Assembly: GCF_900187645.1 (NCBI RefSeq)
Contig: NZ_FYEE01000001.1
Coordinates: forward strand, 682,001 to 746,000
Reading direction: 5' to 3'
Source: Pseudomonas sp. Irchel 3E20
Lineage (GTDB): Bacteria; Pseudomonadota; Gammaproteobacteria; Pseudomonadales; Pseudomonadaceae
DNA: 64,000 bases
A program made the translations under genes and the position numbers. The notes beneath the pieces were generated by a model that saw nothing but the letters and a program-made list of their open reading frames with translations, did no database searches and was not told the DNA's origin. Within the stretch, counting starts at the first letter, position 1. Each line of letters begins with the position of its first letter. This document shows, piece by piece, positions 35,811-46,757 of this stretch.

Positions 35811-37153
35811 TCCGCTCGCTACGCCTGCGCCTGATGCTGGCGGCCACCACCCTGGCCGTGTTGTTCATGCTGGCCTTGCTGCCGGCGATGCAGGGCGCGT
35901 TCAGCCTGGCCTTGCAGGACTCCATCGAACAACGCCTGGCCTCGGACGTGACCACGCTCATCTCCGCCGCGCGGGTGGAAAACAACCACCTGCAAATGCC
36001 TGCGCAACTGCCCGACGAGCGCTTCAACCTGGCCGACAGCCGCTTGCTGGGCTACATCTACGACCGCGAGGGGCACCTGGTGTGGCGCTCGCGGGCCACC
36101 CAGGAAGAAAACATCAACTACACCCCGCGCTACGACGGGCGCGGTAACGAGTTCGAGCGCATCCGCGAAAGCAGCGGCCAGGAATTCTTCGTCTATGACG
36201 TCGAGGTGCAGTTGCTCGGCGGCAAGAGCGCGGCGTTCAGCATCGTTGCCCTGCAACCGGTGCGCGAATACCAACTGACCCTGCAAGGCCTGCGTGAGAA
36301 CCTCTACCTGGGTTTCGGCGCGGCTTTGCTGGTGCTCCTGGCGCTGCTATGGATCGGCCTGACCTGGGGCCTCAAGGCCCTGCGCCGGCTCAGCCAGGAA
36401 CTGGACGAAATCGAGGGCGGCACCCGCGACAGCCTCAGCGAAGAACACCCCCGCGAATTGCTGCGCCTGACCGGCTCCCTCAACCGTTTGCTGGACAGCG
36501 AGCGCGAGCAACGCAGCCGTTACCGCGATTCCCTCGACGACCTGGCCCATAGCCTGAAAACCCCGTTGGCGGTGCTGCAAGGCGTCAGCGAAGACCTGGC
36601 CCGCCACCCGCAAAACCGCGAACAGGCCCGGGTGCTGCAAGGCCAGATCGAACGCATGAGCCAGCAGATCAGCTACCAACTGCAACGGGCCAGCCTGCGC
36701 AAAAGCGGCCTGGTGCGCCATCAGGTGCGCCTGCGCCCGGTGCTGCAAAGCCTGTGCGACACCCTGGCCAAGGTCTACCGCGACAAACCGGTGCGCGTCA
36801 CCTTCGATTTGCCGCAGCGTTGCTTTATGCCGATCGAAGAGGGCGCGCTGCTGGAAATGCTCGGCAACCTGCTGGAAAACGCCTATCGCCTCTGCGTGGC
36901 GCAGGTGCGGGTGAGCGTGCGCCACACCCACGCGGGCACCGAGCTGTGGGTCGAAGACGACGGCCCCGGCGTGCCGCCCAACCAACGCGCGCGGGTGATC
37001 CAGCGCGGCGAACGCCTGGACCGCCAGCACCCCGGCCAAGGCATTGGCCTGGCGGTGGTGCAGGACATCATCCAAAGCTATGGCGCGCGCCTGACCCTGG
37101 ACGATTCGCCCCTGGGCGGGGCGGCGTTTCGGGTTCATTTTGCGGTTGGTTGA
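35807..37153 (+). CDS. phoQ: Sensor kinase PhoQ
   Basis: A 448-residue membrane kinase. TM1 (about 10-30), a periplasmic sensor domain to about 163 containing acidic patches, TM2 (about 165-187), HAMP-like region, then DDLAHSLKTPLAVLQG with the phospho-accepting H248, NLLENAYRLC (N box), VEDDGPGVPPNQ and GQGIGLAVVQDI. It senses low Mg2+ and cationic peptides and phosphorylates PhoP. Confidence 0.94.
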   Translation: MIRSLRLRLMLAATTLAVLFMLALLPAMQGAFSLALQDSIEQRLASDVTTLISAARVENNHLQMPAQLPDERFNLADSRLLGYIYDREGHLVWRSRATQEENINYTPRYDGRGNEFERIRESSGQEFFVYDVEVQLLGGKSAAFSIVALQPVREYQLTLQGLRENLYLGFGAALLVLLALLWIGLTWGLKALRRLSQELDEIEGGTRDSLSEEHPRELLRLTGSLNRLLDSEREQRSRYRDSLDDLAHSLKTPLAVLQGVSEDLARHPQNREQARVLQGQIERMSQQISYQLQRASLRKSGLVRHQVRLRPVLQSLCDTLAKVYRDKPVRVTFDLPQRCFMPIEEGALLEMLGNLLENAYRLCVAQVRVSVRHTHAGTELWVEDDGPGVPPNQRARVIQRGERLDRQHPGQGIGLAVVQDIIQSYGARLTLDDSPLGGAAFRVHFAVG

Positions 37154-37219
37154 TTGGCTGGGGCTTTCGGGCCTCATTGCGGGCCAGCCTGCACAGAACT
37201 GGGTTACAACTCTCCTCCC

Positions 37220-37360
37220 TGTAGGCGCAACGGTCTTACCCCGACCACTCGTCACCGCCACTGCGTGCCGCCATCGCGAGCAGGCCCGCAGAGGCAAAAA
37301 GAACATCCCACCCACACCACCGTTCAACTGTGGGAGCGGGCCTGCCCGCGATGGCGATCC
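37220..37360. repeat. Extended repeat with REP units
   Basis: 37220-37290 carries a longer repeat (TAGGCGCAACGGTCTTACCC... through CCATCGCGAGCAGGCC) that recurs at 41437-41514. A further REP unit, TGTGGGAGCGGGCCTGCCCG, lies at about 37330. No coding potential. Confidence 0.65.
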
Positions 37361-37433
37361 GGCGCTCGGCGGCGAAGCCTCTGGCACGGCCGGATAGGAC
37401 CGCTGCGTACCCCGGCGCGGGCGAACCCGCTGG

Positions 37434-38429
37434 CTACATCTGCTCGCGATACGCGCCTGGGGTCAGGCCGGTCCATTTCTTGAACGCCCGGTGAAACGCC
37501 GACGGCTCGGAAAACCCCAAATGCTCGGCGATCTGTTGTAACGACAGGTCGGCGCGGCGCAGGTGGTGGATGGCGATATCGCGGCGCAACTGGTCCTTCA
37601 ACGCCTGGAAACTCGAACCCTCTTCGCGCAGGTGCCGGCGCAGGGTCTGTGGGCTGATGTGCAGGTGCGCGGCCACGGCTTCAAGGTCTGGCCAGCGGCG
37701 GCTGTCCTGGCTGAGCAGGCGCCGCAACTGGCTGCTCAGGCTGTCGCCGTCGTCGGGGCGCGACAGCAGGTCGGCGGGCGAGCGTTCGAGAAAATGCTTG
37801 AGGGTGCGCTCGTCCTGCAACAGCGGCATCGCCAGGTAGCGGCCGTGGAACACCAGGCGGGTGGAGCCGCTGGCGAACCGGTGGGGGCAGGGGAACAGCA
37901 ACTCATACTCGCTGGCGTGGGCGGGTGCCGGGTAGCTGAAGGTGGTGTGTTCCAGGCGAATGCGCTGGCCGATCAGCCAACTGCTCAAGCGGTGCCAGAT
38001 CAGCAGCAGCGACTCGCTCAAGAAGTGGTCTGGGTCGCGCAGGTCGCGGTCATCCAGGCTCAGGCACACCCATTCGCCCTCGCGCTCAAGCCGCAGGCGC
38101 GGCGCGGCGGGGAACAGGCTGTAGAACAGCAGGCCACGTTGCAGGGCTTTTTCCAGGTTACGGCAGTGGATCAGCGCGTGGCACATCATGGCGAAGGTGC
38201 CGCGTTTGCTCGGCGCCTGGGCGAACCCCAGGTATTCGTCGTCCAGGCGTTGCCACAGGCGTTGGATCAGGTCGGTGAACTGTTGGGGGGCAATGCGCGC
38301 GCGTGGCTCGTCGAGCCACTGTGGGTGGATGCCCAGTTCCTGGAGCAGGTCGTTGCAGTCCAGGCCCTGGCGGCGTGCGCCGGACAGGGCGGCGCGGGCG
38401 AAATGGCTGGCGATAGTGCGTTCGCGCAT
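37434..38429 (-). CDS. AraC-family regulator with arabinose-binding-type N-terminal domain
   Basis: 331 residues from the ATG at 38429 (MRERTIASHFARAAL); a start at 38474 would add 15 residues. The N-terminal 200 residues match the Arabinose_bd domain used by OruR/ArgR-like regulators. The C-terminus has the two AraC helix-turn-helices: AAHLHISPQTLRRHLREEGS and IAEHLGFSEPSAFHRAFKKW. It is divergent from dctA, with palindromes between the two, but control of dctA by it is only a possibility. Confidence 0.85.
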   Translation of the reverse strand: MRERTIASHFARAALSGARRQGLDCNDLLQELGIHPQWLDEPRARIAPQQFTDLIQRLWQRLDDEYLGFAQAPSKRGTFAMMCHALIHCRNLEKALQRGLLFYSLFPAAPRLRLEREGEWVCLSLDDRDLRDPDHFLSESLLLIWHRLSSWLIGQRIRLEHTTFSYPAPAHASEYELLFPCPHRFASGSTRLVFHGRYLAMPLLQDERTLKHFLERSPADLLSRPDDGDSLSSQLRRLLSQDSRRWPDLEAVAAHLHISPQTLRRHLREEGSSFQALKDQLRRDIAIHHLRRADLSLQQIAEHLGFSEPSAFHRAFKKWTGLTPGAYREQM

Positions 38430-38488
38430 GGGGGGCAGGTCCGTCCATTGAGGGGCGGATAGTAGCCAGCTCATGGTGCGAGGAACAA

Positions 38489-38543
38489 GGCGGAAATCCG
38501 CCAAATTGTAGGGCGAGAACCGGGTGGCGGGCGGAAATCCGCC
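38489..38543. promoter_or_regulatory. Twin palindromes upstream of dctA
   Basis: GGCGGAAATCCGCC occurs identically at 38489-38502 and 38530-38543, centres 41 bp apart (about four helical turns). They sit 80-135 bp upstream of the dctA sigma-54 element, the usual position of an enhancer-binding protein such as DctD. Confidence 0.65.
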
Positions 38544-38620
38544 ATTGTCACCTGCGCATTTTGTCAAGGTTCAGAGCCTGAAACCCTTGCGGGAAAAGGC
38601 TTACAGTGGTTTTACCGATA

Positions 38621-38637
38621 GTGGCACGGTGCTTGCG
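38621..38637 (+). promoter_or_regulatory. Sigma-54 promoter of dctA
   Basis: GTGGCACGGTGCTTGCG: GG at 38623-38624 and GC at 38635-38636 are 10 nt apart, matching RpoN. The leader to the dctA ATG is about 120 nt. Confidence 0.8.
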
Positions 38638-38766
38638 ATGAGGGTGAGAGGTCTGCTTTCGCGCAGCTCGACAAAACAAATCCCTCCAGTGCAGGAGGGT
38701 TCGCACTTTAGGTGTCGTGGCCGTCAGTTGGATGACTGCCGGGCGGCGCTGTTGAGGATCTTTCCC

Positions 38767-40101
38767 ATGACGACTCGTCAGCCGTTTTACAAATCCCTGT
38801 ATGTACAGGTGATCGTAGCCATCACCATCGGTATTTTGCTGGGTCACTTCTATCCGCAGACCGGCGTCGCCCTCAAGCCGCTGGGCGACGGGTTCATCAA
38901 GCTCATCAAGATGGTCATTGCCCCGATCATCTTCTGTACGGTGGTCAGCGGTATCGCCGGCATGCAGAACATGAAATCGGTCGGCAAGACCGGCGGCTAC
39001 GCGCTGCTGTACTTCGAGATCGTCTCCACCATCGCCCTGCTGATCGGCCTGGTGGTGGTCAACGTGGTGCAACCGGGCGCCGGCATGCACATCGATGCCT
39101 CGACCCTGGATGCCTCCAAAGTCGCGGCCTACGTGACCGCAGGCGCTGACCAGAGCATCGTCGGCTTTATCCTCAACGTGATCCCATCGACCATCGTCGG
39201 CGCCTTCGCCACCGGCGATATCCTGCAAGTGTTGATGTTCTCGGTAATCTTCGGTTTCGCCCTGCATCGCCTGGGTGCCTACGGTAAACCGGTGCTGGAC
39301 TTCATCGATCGCTTCGCCCACGTGATGTTCAACATCATCAACATGATTATGAAGCTCGCCCCCATCGGTGCCCTGGGCGCCATGGCGTTCACCATCGGCG
39401 CCTACGGCGTGGGCTCGCTGGTGCAACTGGGCCAGTTGATGATCTGCTTCTACATCACCTGCGTGCTGTTCGTGGTAGTGGTGCTGGGCGCCATTTGCCG
39501 CGCCCACGGCTTCAGCGTGCTGAAACTGATCCGCTACATCCGTGAAGAACTGCTGATCGTGCTGGGTACGTCGTCCTCCGAGTCCGCGCTGCCGCGCATG
39601 CTCATCAAGATGGAACGCCTGGGCGCCAAGAAGTCGGTGGTGGGCCTGGTCATTCCGACCGGTTACTCGTTCAACCTCGACGGCACCTCGATCTACCTGA
39701 CCATGGCGGCCGTGTTCATCGCCCAGGCGACCGACACCCACATGGACATCACCCACCAGATCACCCTGCTGGCGGTGCTGTTGCTGTCCTCCAAAGGCGC
39801 TGCGGGCGTGACGGGTAGCGGCTTCATCGTATTGGCCGCCACCCTGTCGGCGGTCGGCCACCTGCCGGTGGCAGGCCTGGCGCTGATCCTGGGTATCGAC
39901 CGCTTCATGTCCGAAGCCCGCGCCCTGACCAACCTGGTGGGCAATGCCGTGGCAACCCTGGTGGTGGCCAAGTGGGTCAAGGAGCTGGACACCGACAAGC
40001 TGCAAACCGAACTGGCTAGCGGCGGCCGCGGTATCTCCGACACCCGTGAAGAAGACGACCTGGGCGTGGCCGAAGGCCCAACCCCAAGTGGCGTGAAATA
40101 A
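38767..40101 (+). CDS. dctA: C4-dicarboxylate:H+/Na+ symporter DctA
   Basis: A 444-residue DAACS-family carrier. About eight transmembrane helices and two hairpin loops; family signatures [20 protein letters not shown] (about 41-60), [13 protein letters not shown] (serine-rich motif), [16 protein letters not shown] and the late [26 protein letters not shown] precedes the ATG at 38767. It imports succinate, fumarate and malate. The sigma-54 promoter and upstream palindromes fit DctB/DctD control known in Pseudomonas. Confidence 0.95.
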   Translation: MTTRQPFYKSLYVQVIVAITIGILLGHFYPQTGVALKPLGDGFIKLIKMVIAPIIFCTVVSGIAGMQNMKSVGKTGGYALLYFEIVSTIALLIGLVVVNVVQPGAGMHIDASTLDASKVAAYVTAGADQSIVGFILNVIPSTIVGAFATGDILQVLMFSVIFGFALHRLGAYGKPVLDFIDRFAHVMFNIINMIMKLAPIGALGAMAFTIGAYGVGSLVQLGQLMICFYITCVLFVVVVLGAICRAHGFSVLKLIRYIREELLIVLGTSSSESALPRMLIKMERLGAKKSVVGLVIPTGYSFNLDGTSIYLTMAAVFIAQATDTHMDITHQITLLAVLLLSSKGAAGVTGSGFIVLAATLSAVGHLPVAGLALILGIDRFMSEARALTNLVGNAVATLVVAKWVKELDTDKLQTELASGGRGISDTREEDDLGVAEGPTPSGVK

Positions 40102-40116
40102 GCCCACCGGTTGTAT

Positions 40117-40143
40117 GAAAAACCCGCTTCGGCGGGTTTTTTC
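40117..40143 (+). terminator. Terminator after dctA
   Basis: AAAACCCGC (40118-40126) and GCGGGTTTT (40132-40140) form the stem, with Ts following. Confidence 0.85.
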
Positions 40144-40248
40144 ATGGCCGCCCATTGAGCGCAAAGGTCAGCGCCCTTGACGTTAACGGTGATTGCCGCC
40201 GCGCCCGGGCCTGCCTAGGCTTGGGGGCATCGCTCAAGGAGAACGCTT

Positions 40249-41430
40249 ATGCCCGGCCCATTGGCAACCCTCAAGGTTCTGGATTTTTCGACCCTGCTAC
40301 CGGGGCCGTTCGCCTCGCTGCTGCTGGCGGACATGGGCGCGCAGGTGCTGCGCATCGAGTCCCCCAGCCGCGTTGACCTGGTGCGGGTGCTGCCGCCTCA
40401 CGATCGCGGCGTCTCTGCCAGCCACGCCTATCTCAACCGCAACAAGCGCAGCCTGGCCCTGGACCTCAAGCAACCCGAGGCGCTGGAGCTGGTGCGGCAA
40501 CTGGTGGCCGAGCACGACATCCTGATCGAGCAGTTCCGCCCCGGCGTGATGGAACGCCTGGGCCTGGGCTACGAAGCGTTGAAGGCCCTCAACCCACGGC
40601 TGATCTACGTGTCGATCACCGGCTACGGCCAGACCGGCCCGTACCGCGACCGCGCTGGCCACGACATCAACTACCTGGCCCTGGCCGGTGTCGCCAGCCA
40701 CACCGGGCGGCGCGACAGCGGGCCGCTGCCGTTGGGGGTGCAACTGGCGGATGTGGGCGGCGGCTCCCTGCACGCGGTGATTGGCCTGCTGGCGGCGGTG
40801 GTGGCGCGCCAGCACAGCGGCGTGGGCCAGTACCTGGACGTGAGCATGAGCGACTGCGCCATGAGCCTGAATGCCATGGCCGGCGCCGGTTACCTGGCCT
40901 GCGGCGTGGAGCCGGGCCCGGAGGAGCAGATGCTTAACGGCGGCAGTTTCTACGACTACTACCGCAGCCGCGATGGCCGCTGGCTGTCGGTGGGCAGCCT
41001 GGAACCGGCCTTTATGCAGCAACTGTGCGTGGCCCTCGGGCGCCCGGAACTGGCCGCCCGAGGCCTGTCGCCCGAGCCGCAACAGCAGCAGGCGCTGAAA
41101 GCCGAATTGCAGATCGAGTTCGAAAAACACGACTTCGCCGCGTTGTGTGAAAGGTTCGCCGCGGTGGACGCCTGTGTCGAACCGGTGCTGAGCCTGGGCG
41201 AAGCCTTCGCCCACCCACAATTCAGCGCCCGGCAAATGACCTGCGAAGTGCCCCGGGCCGATGGCACCACCCAAACCCAAATGGCTTGCCCGCTGAAATT
41301 CTCCCAACCCCTGCCCGAACCCCGCCACATCGGCGTGGCAGTGGGCGCCCATAGCGATCAAGTGCTGGCGGAACTGGGCCTGAGCGAACAGCGCATCGCC
41401 CAGCTAAGGGCCGCCAACGTGGTGGGGTAG
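40249..41430 (+). CDS. Family III CoA-transferase / alpha-methylacyl-CoA racemase-type protein
   Basis: A 393-residue CaiB/BaiF-fold protein. KVLDFSTLLPGPFASLLLAD and NRNKRSLALDLKQPEAL are family motifs. GHDINYLALAG (about 142-152) carries the Asp that is catalytic in alpha-methylacyl-CoA racemases, and the TGYGQTGPYRDRAGH lead-in also fits the racemase branch. It either moves CoA between acids or epimerises 2-methylacyl-CoA; the racemase reading is slightly favoured. AAGGAG precedes the ATG. Monocistronic. Confidence 0.82.
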   Translation: MPGPLATLKVLDFSTLLPGPFASLLLADMGAQVLRIESPSRVDLVRVLPPHDRGVSASHAYLNRNKRSLALDLKQPEALELVRQLVAEHDILIEQFRPGVMERLGLGYEALKALNPRLIYVSITGYGQTGPYRDRAGHDINYLALAGVASHTGRRDSGPLPLGVQLADVGGGSLHAVIGLLAAVVARQHSGVGQYLDVSMSDCAMSLNAMAGAGYLACGVEPGPEEQMLNGGSFYDYYRSRDGRWLSVGSLEPAFMQQLCVALGRPELAARGLSPEPQQQQALKAELQIEFEKHDFAALCERFAAVDACVEPVLSLGEAFAHPQFSARQMTCEVPRADGTTQTQMACPLKFSQPLPEPRHIGVAVGAHSDQVLAELGLSEQRIAQLRAANVVG

Positions 41431-41436
41431 GGCCTA

Positions 41437-41518
41437 TATAGGAGCAACTGTCTTACCCCTAACCATTGGCCACCGCCACTCAGTGCCGCCATCGCGAGCA
41501 GGCGCGCTCCCACAGCGG
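41437..41518. repeat. Second copy of the extended repeat with REP unit
   Basis: TATAGGAGCAACTGTCTTAC and its continuation through CCATCGCGAGCAGG is the same block as at 37220-37290, with scattered substitutions, and ends in an inverted REP unit (CGCTCCCAC). Confidence 0.65.
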
Positions 41519-41560
41519 AAAAATGCCCCCCACACCACCCTTCAAGGGTGGGGGCGGGCT

Positions 41561-42055
41561 TCACTCCACCCGCGTTTCCCCGCTGAACACCAACGTCTGC
41601 CGGCACCGCCGGCACAAATAGCGCCGGCCCTGGCGCACCAGGCTGTGGCGCTGGGCGGAGAAGGGGAAGTCGCTGTCGGCGCATGGGCAGCGGTAGATGT
41701 AGCGGGTTGCGCTGCGGCGCTTGATGGCATAGGTGTGGCAACGGTTGGGCGGCAGTTCATACACGCCGCGCATGATGAGCTGCCATTCCTCGCCATGGGG
41801 GGCGATGCGCTCGCCGAACAACTGATGGGCGATCAGGTGCGCAACCTCGTGGGCCACGGTCTGCTTGAGAAAGTCTTCGCTGTTTTCCCGGTACAGCTGC
41901 GGGTTGAAGCGCAGCAGGTTTTCGTGCAGGTGCGCGACGCCGGCCTTCTGCCCGCGCAGCTTGAGGCTGACCACGGGGCGCTTGAAGGGGCGTTTGAAAA
42001 AGGTTTCGGCTTGTTGGAAGCAGTCTTCGACGCGGCGGTTGAGTAGCTCGGGCAT
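41561..42055 (-). CDS. sprT: SprT-like zinc metalloprotease-fold protein
   Basis: A 164-residue SprT-family protein. The metal motif is TVAHEVAHLIAHQLFG (HExxH at about 68-72), with a further HGEEW, and a C-terminal zinc ribbon with four cysteines (C-x-C near 120 and YLCRRC near 148). It resembles E. coli SprT and the catalytic part of Spartan proteases. The role in bacteria is poorly known. Confidence 0.88.
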   Translation of the reverse strand: MPELLNRRVEDCFQQAETFFKRPFKRPVVSLKLRGQKAGVAHLHENLLRFNPQLYRENSEDFLKQTVAHEVAHLIAHQLFGERIAPHGEEWQLIMRGVYELPPNRCHTYAIKRRSATRYIYRCPCADSDFPFSAQRHSLVRQGRRYLCRRCRQTLVFSGETRVE

Positions 42056-42148
42056 GCGGTACGGGTCTCCAGAGGTTGCGAGTATGCCGTAAACCGGGGG
42101 CTTTCCGAATTGCCCGGGCGCCGGGCGGTCATTTGCCGGGCAAAAGAA

Positions 42149-42166
42149 GGCCGCCTTGCGGCGGCC
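42149..42166 (-). terminator. Terminator after the Yip1-family gene
   Basis: GGCCGCC (42149-42155) and GGCGGCC (42160-42166) with a 4-nt loop; on the minus strand TTCTTTTG follows. Confidence 0.65.
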
Positions 42167-42202
42167 GGTATTGGCAGCGATGGGGTTGTTATAGGTGCGG
42201 CG

Positions 42203-42805
42203 TCAGTTGGTGTAGATGGGGCCGACGCCCAGGCCCCAGACAATGACGGTGAACGCCATGATGGCCACCAGCACTACCAGGCCCACGGCCAGCACCGAAC
42301 TGGAAAACAGGAAGCCCTCGTCCGAAGGGATGTTCATGAAGGTCGGCAACCCCACATACAGCAGGTACACCGTGTAGCAGATGGCCGCCGTGCCGACGAT
42401 CATTCCCAGCCACATGTGCGGGTACAGGGCCGCGAGGCCGCCAATGAACAGCGGTGTCGCGGTGTAGGTGGCAAACGCGATGCAGCGGGCGAGGCTGGGG
42501 CTGGCGTCATAGGTGCGCGCCATCCAGTGCACGAACGCGCCCATTACGGCCACGCCGCCGAGCATGGCCAGGTACGACATGATGGTCATCCACAGCGCGC
42601 TTTCCTGGGTCAGCATGACCGGTGCGCGGTTGCCAATGACCCAGCCGACCTGGGTGGTGCCGATAAACGCTGAAATCGCGGGGATCGCCGCGAGGATCAA
42701 GGTGTGGGTGAGGTACATATGGCTGATGCTTTCTTCGGCATCGCCCCGGATGTCCCGCCATTCCTGGTCGGGGTGGGTAAAGAGCCCTACGACGTGGTGA
42801 ATCAT
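42203..42805 (-). CDS. Yip1-family (DUF1282) inner membrane protein
   Basis: A 200-residue protein with about five transmembrane helices (for example TLILAAIPAISAFIG and SVLAVGLVVLVAIMAFTVIV). The N-terminal VVGLFTHPDQEWRDIR is the typical start of the Yip1/DUF1282 family in proteobacteria. A GGAG-like site precedes the ATG. Function unknown. Confidence 0.85.
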   Translation of the reverse strand: MIHHVVGLFTHPDQEWRDIRGDAEESISHMYLTHTLILAAIPAISAFIGTTQVGWVIGNRAPVMLTQESALWMTIMSYLAMLGGVAVMGAFVHWMARTYDASPSLARCIAFATYTATPLFIGGLAALYPHMWLGMIVGTAAICYTVYLLYVGLPTFMNIPSDEGFLFSSSVLAVGLVVLVAIMAFTVIVWGLGVGPIYTN

Positions 42806-43076
42806 GGTCAGTCACTCCTTTGTTATTGCCATCGCCCCCCAGCGGAGCGCTTACGGGCCAAGCGGCCAGGTAAGTAAAGGTCTGAATATGTGTGCGACCT
42901 TATGTCGCAGTATAGGAAGGACTTGGCCCAATGCCCGTAGGCCTTTAGAGCAAATCGTGCTGTAAAAGAGGTGGCTAATCGCCGGTTCATCTGGCAGGCC
43001 GCGTGTGTGTTCCGCCGTGCCGGCCTTTTGCGTAAAATGCCGGCCTTTCGTCATCCACCTCGCGGATCCTAGCGCC

Positions 43077-43901
43077 ATGGGCACTCTTACGGTCAACCAG
43101 AACAAACTGCAAAAACGCCTGCGCCGCTTGGCCGGGGAGGCGATTGCCGACTTCAACATGATCGAGGACGGCGACAAGGTGATGGTCTGCTTGTCGGGCG
43201 GCAAGGACAGCTACACGATGCTCGATGTGCTGCTGCACCTGCAGAAGGTCGCGCCCATCCAGTTTGAAATCGTCGCCGTGAACATGGACCAAAAGCAGCC
43301 CGGTTTCCCCGAAGACGTGCTGCCGGCCTACCTCAAGACCCTGGGCGTGGAATACCACATCGTCGAAAAAGACACCTATTCGGTGGTCAAGGAGCTGATC
43401 CCGGAGGGCAAAACCACCTGCTCGCTGTGCTCGCGCCTGCGCCGGGGCACGCTCTACACCTTCGCCGACGAAATCGGCGCGACCAAGATGGCCCTGGGGC
43501 ACCACCGCGACGACATCGTCGAAACCTTCTTTCTCAACATGTTCTTCAACGGCTCGCTCAAGGCCATGCCGCCCAAGCTGCGCGCCGATGACGGGCGCAA
43601 CGTGGTGATCCGCCCGCTGGCCTATTGCAATGAGCGAGACATCCAGGCCTATTCCGACCTCAAGCAATTTCCGATCATCCCCTGCAACCTGTGCGGCTCC
43701 CAGGAGAACCTGCAACGCCAGGTGGTCAAGGACATGCTCCAGGACTGGGAACGCAAGACCCCGGGGCGTACCGAGAGTATCTTTCGCAGCCTGCAAAACG
43801 TGATTCCGTCGCAATTGGCCGACCGTAACCTGTTTGACTTCACTGGCCTGAAAATCGACGAGAACGCCGCATCGCGTTTCGTCAACGTGGTGAACCTTTG
43901 A
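43077..43901 (+). CDS. ttcA: tRNA 2-thiocytidine(32) synthetase TtcA
   Basis: A 274-residue PP-loop ATPase. [14 protein letters not shown] (about 37-50) is the PP-loop; [12 protein letters not shown] (about 118-129) and [10 protein letters not shown] (about 202-211) are the two CxxC motifs that hold the Fe-S cluster. It thiolates C32 of several tRNAs. I start at the ATG at 43077 ([13 protein letters not shown]); a longer frame from 43005 is not conserved-looking. Confidence 0.95.
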   Translation: MGTLTVNQNKLQKRLRRLAGEAIADFNMIEDGDKVMVCLSGGKDSYTMLDVLLHLQKVAPIQFEIVAVNMDQKQPGFPEDVLPAYLKTLGVEYHIVEKDTYSVVKELIPEGKTTCSLCSRLRRGTLYTFADEIGATKMALGHHRDDIVETFFLNMFFNGSLKAMPPKLRADDGRNVVIRPLAYCNERDIQAYSDLKQFPIIPCNLCGSQENLQRQVVKDMLQDWERKTPGRTESIFRSLQNVIPSQLADRNLFDFTGLKIDENAASRFVNVVNL

Positions 43902-43969
43902 GCGCTGGCCCGGCTCTGTACTGCTGACTCACGGCGCTCACGGGCGCCGTTCTTTATTGGGGAGAGGGC

Positions 43970-44641
43970 ATGCGCGACTACAAGTGGCTGCACGAATACT
44001 GTCTGAACCGCTTCGGTTCGGTGGCGCAGTTGGAGGCCCATTTGCCGGTGCCCCTGAGCGAGGCGCAATTGTGCCAGGTCGGCGACGACCGCTACCTGTC
44101 CACGCTGGCGCTGCGGGTGTTTCGCGCCGGCCTCAAACACAGCCTGGTGGACGCCAAGTGGCCGGCCTTCGAGCAGGTGTTTTTCGGTTTCGACCCGGAA
44201 AAAGTGGTGCTGATGGGCGCCGAACACCTGGAGCGGCTGATGCAGGACGCGCGGATCATCCGCCACCTGGGCAAACTCAAGAGTGTGCCGCGCAACGCCC
44301 AACTGGTGCTGGACATCGCCCACGAATACGGCAGCTTTGGCGCTTTCCTGGCGCAATGGCCGGTGACCGATATCGTCGGGTTGTGGAAGTACCTGGCCAA
44401 GCATGGCCATCAACTGGGCGGGTTGTCGGCGCCGCGGTTCCTGCGCATGGTCGGCAAGGACACCTTCGTGCCCAGCAACGACGTGGTGGCCGCCCTCAAC
44501 GCACAGAAGATCGTCGACAAGGTGCCCACCAGCCTGCGCGACCTGGCCATCGTCCAGGACGCTTTCAACCAATGGCACGCCCAAAGCGGCCGGCCGATGT
44601 GCCAGCTCTCCATGATGCTGGCCTACACCGTCAACCACTGA
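43970..44641 (+). CDS. Tag-like DNA-3-methyladenine glycosylase I family protein
   Basis: A 223-residue protein of the adenine glycosylase (Tag, HhH) fold: FRAGLKHSLVDAKWPAFEQV (about 51-70), ARIIRHLGKLKSVPRNAQLV, then LSAPRFLRMVGKDTFVPSND. It lacks the N-terminal zinc cysteines of classical Tag, so specificity may differ. Expected role: removal of alkylated adenines. Follows ttcA by 68 nt. Confidence 0.8.
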   Translation: MRDYKWLHEYCLNRFGSVAQLEAHLPVPLSEAQLCQVGDDRYLSTLALRVFRAGLKHSLVDAKWPAFEQVFFGFDPEKVVLMGAEHLERLMQDARIIRHLGKLKSVPRNAQLVLDIAHEYGSFGAFLAQWPVTDIVGLWKYLAKHGHQLGGLSAPRFLRMVGKDTFVPSNDVVAALNAQKIVDKVPTSLRDLAIVQDAFNQWHAQSGRPMCQLSMMLAYTVNH

Positions 44642-44754
44642 TACTCCTGCCTGCGCTGGGGTGCGCAGCAGCCCTGATTCGGCGATCACGACGGCTTCGC
44701 CCCCGAGCGTCGGCACGCCGCCCGGGGGCTAGCCCGCTTGCTATAGGGGGCGGG

Positions 44755-46110
<1,356 letters not shown>

Positions 46111-46217
46111 GTGCGGGTCGCATCTTGCGTAAGGTGGCGGCTATTCTACCTGCGCGACGCAGCGTCCTGAACCTTTGGCGGTGCGGCATATTCACTTTCG
46201 GGCTTAAGGATCGACAC

Positions 46218-46688
46218 ATGACAAGGCGACTGGCGGCGGCATCGGCGCTGTTGTGCACCCTGCTGCTGGGCGGCTGCGGTAATGACTACGGCGTGGATCA
46301 GGCGGGCAACAAGGTCGCGGCCGAGCGCTTGGACAAGCAGTGGCTGGTGCTTAACTACTGGGCCGAATGGTGCGCCCCGTGCCGCACCGAAATCCCCGAA
46401 CTCAACGCCCTGGCCGAACAGCTCAAGGGCCAATCGGTGGAAGTGTTCGGCGTCAACTTCGACAACGTGCAGGGCGCCGAACTCAAAAGCGCTAGCGACA
46501 AACTGGGTATCAAGTTCACCGTACTGGCCCAAGACCCCGCGCCATTCTTCGGCGTACCCCGCAGCCAGGCCCTGCCGGTGACCTACATCATCGACGACCA
46601 GGGCAAGGTGCGCGAACAACTGCTGGGCGAACAAACCGCCGCAGGCGTGTTGGCGAAGATCAAAGCGCTACGCGCAAGTGGCAGCTAA
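46218..46688 (+). CDS. TlpA-like thioredoxin-fold lipoprotein
   Basis: A 156-residue lipoprotein. The signal peptide ends in lipobox LLGGC (Cys20). The thioredoxin domain carries NYWAEWCAPCRTEIPELNAL with the CAPC active site and the cis-Pro loop ALPVTYIID. It is probably anchored in the inner or outer membrane facing the periplasm as a thiol reductant. AAGGA precedes the ATG. Divergent from arsC. Confidence 0.9.
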   Translation: MTRRLAAASALLCTLLLGGCGNDYGVDQAGNKVAAERLDKQWLVLNYWAEWCAPCRTEIPELNALAEQLKGQSVEVFGVNFDNVQGAELKSASDKLGIKFTVLAQDPAPFFGVPRSQALPVTYIIDDQGKVREQLLGEQTAAGVLAKIKALRASGS

Positions 46689-46707
46689 GCGCAGTTGCGA
46701 GCGGTTA

Positions 46708-46752
46708 GCGGCAAGCTGCAAGTTAAGGCGCTTCAACCTTGTAGCTTGCCGC
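46708..46752. terminator. Long inverted repeat between convergent genes
   Basis: GCGGCAAGCTGCAAG (46708-46722) and CTTGTAGCTTGCCGC (46738-46752) form a 15-bp stem with one G-U. It resembles a widespread Pseudomonas intergenic repeat and may act as a bidirectional terminator; it lacks a T-run. Confidence 0.5.
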
Positions 46753-46757
46753 TGCTG

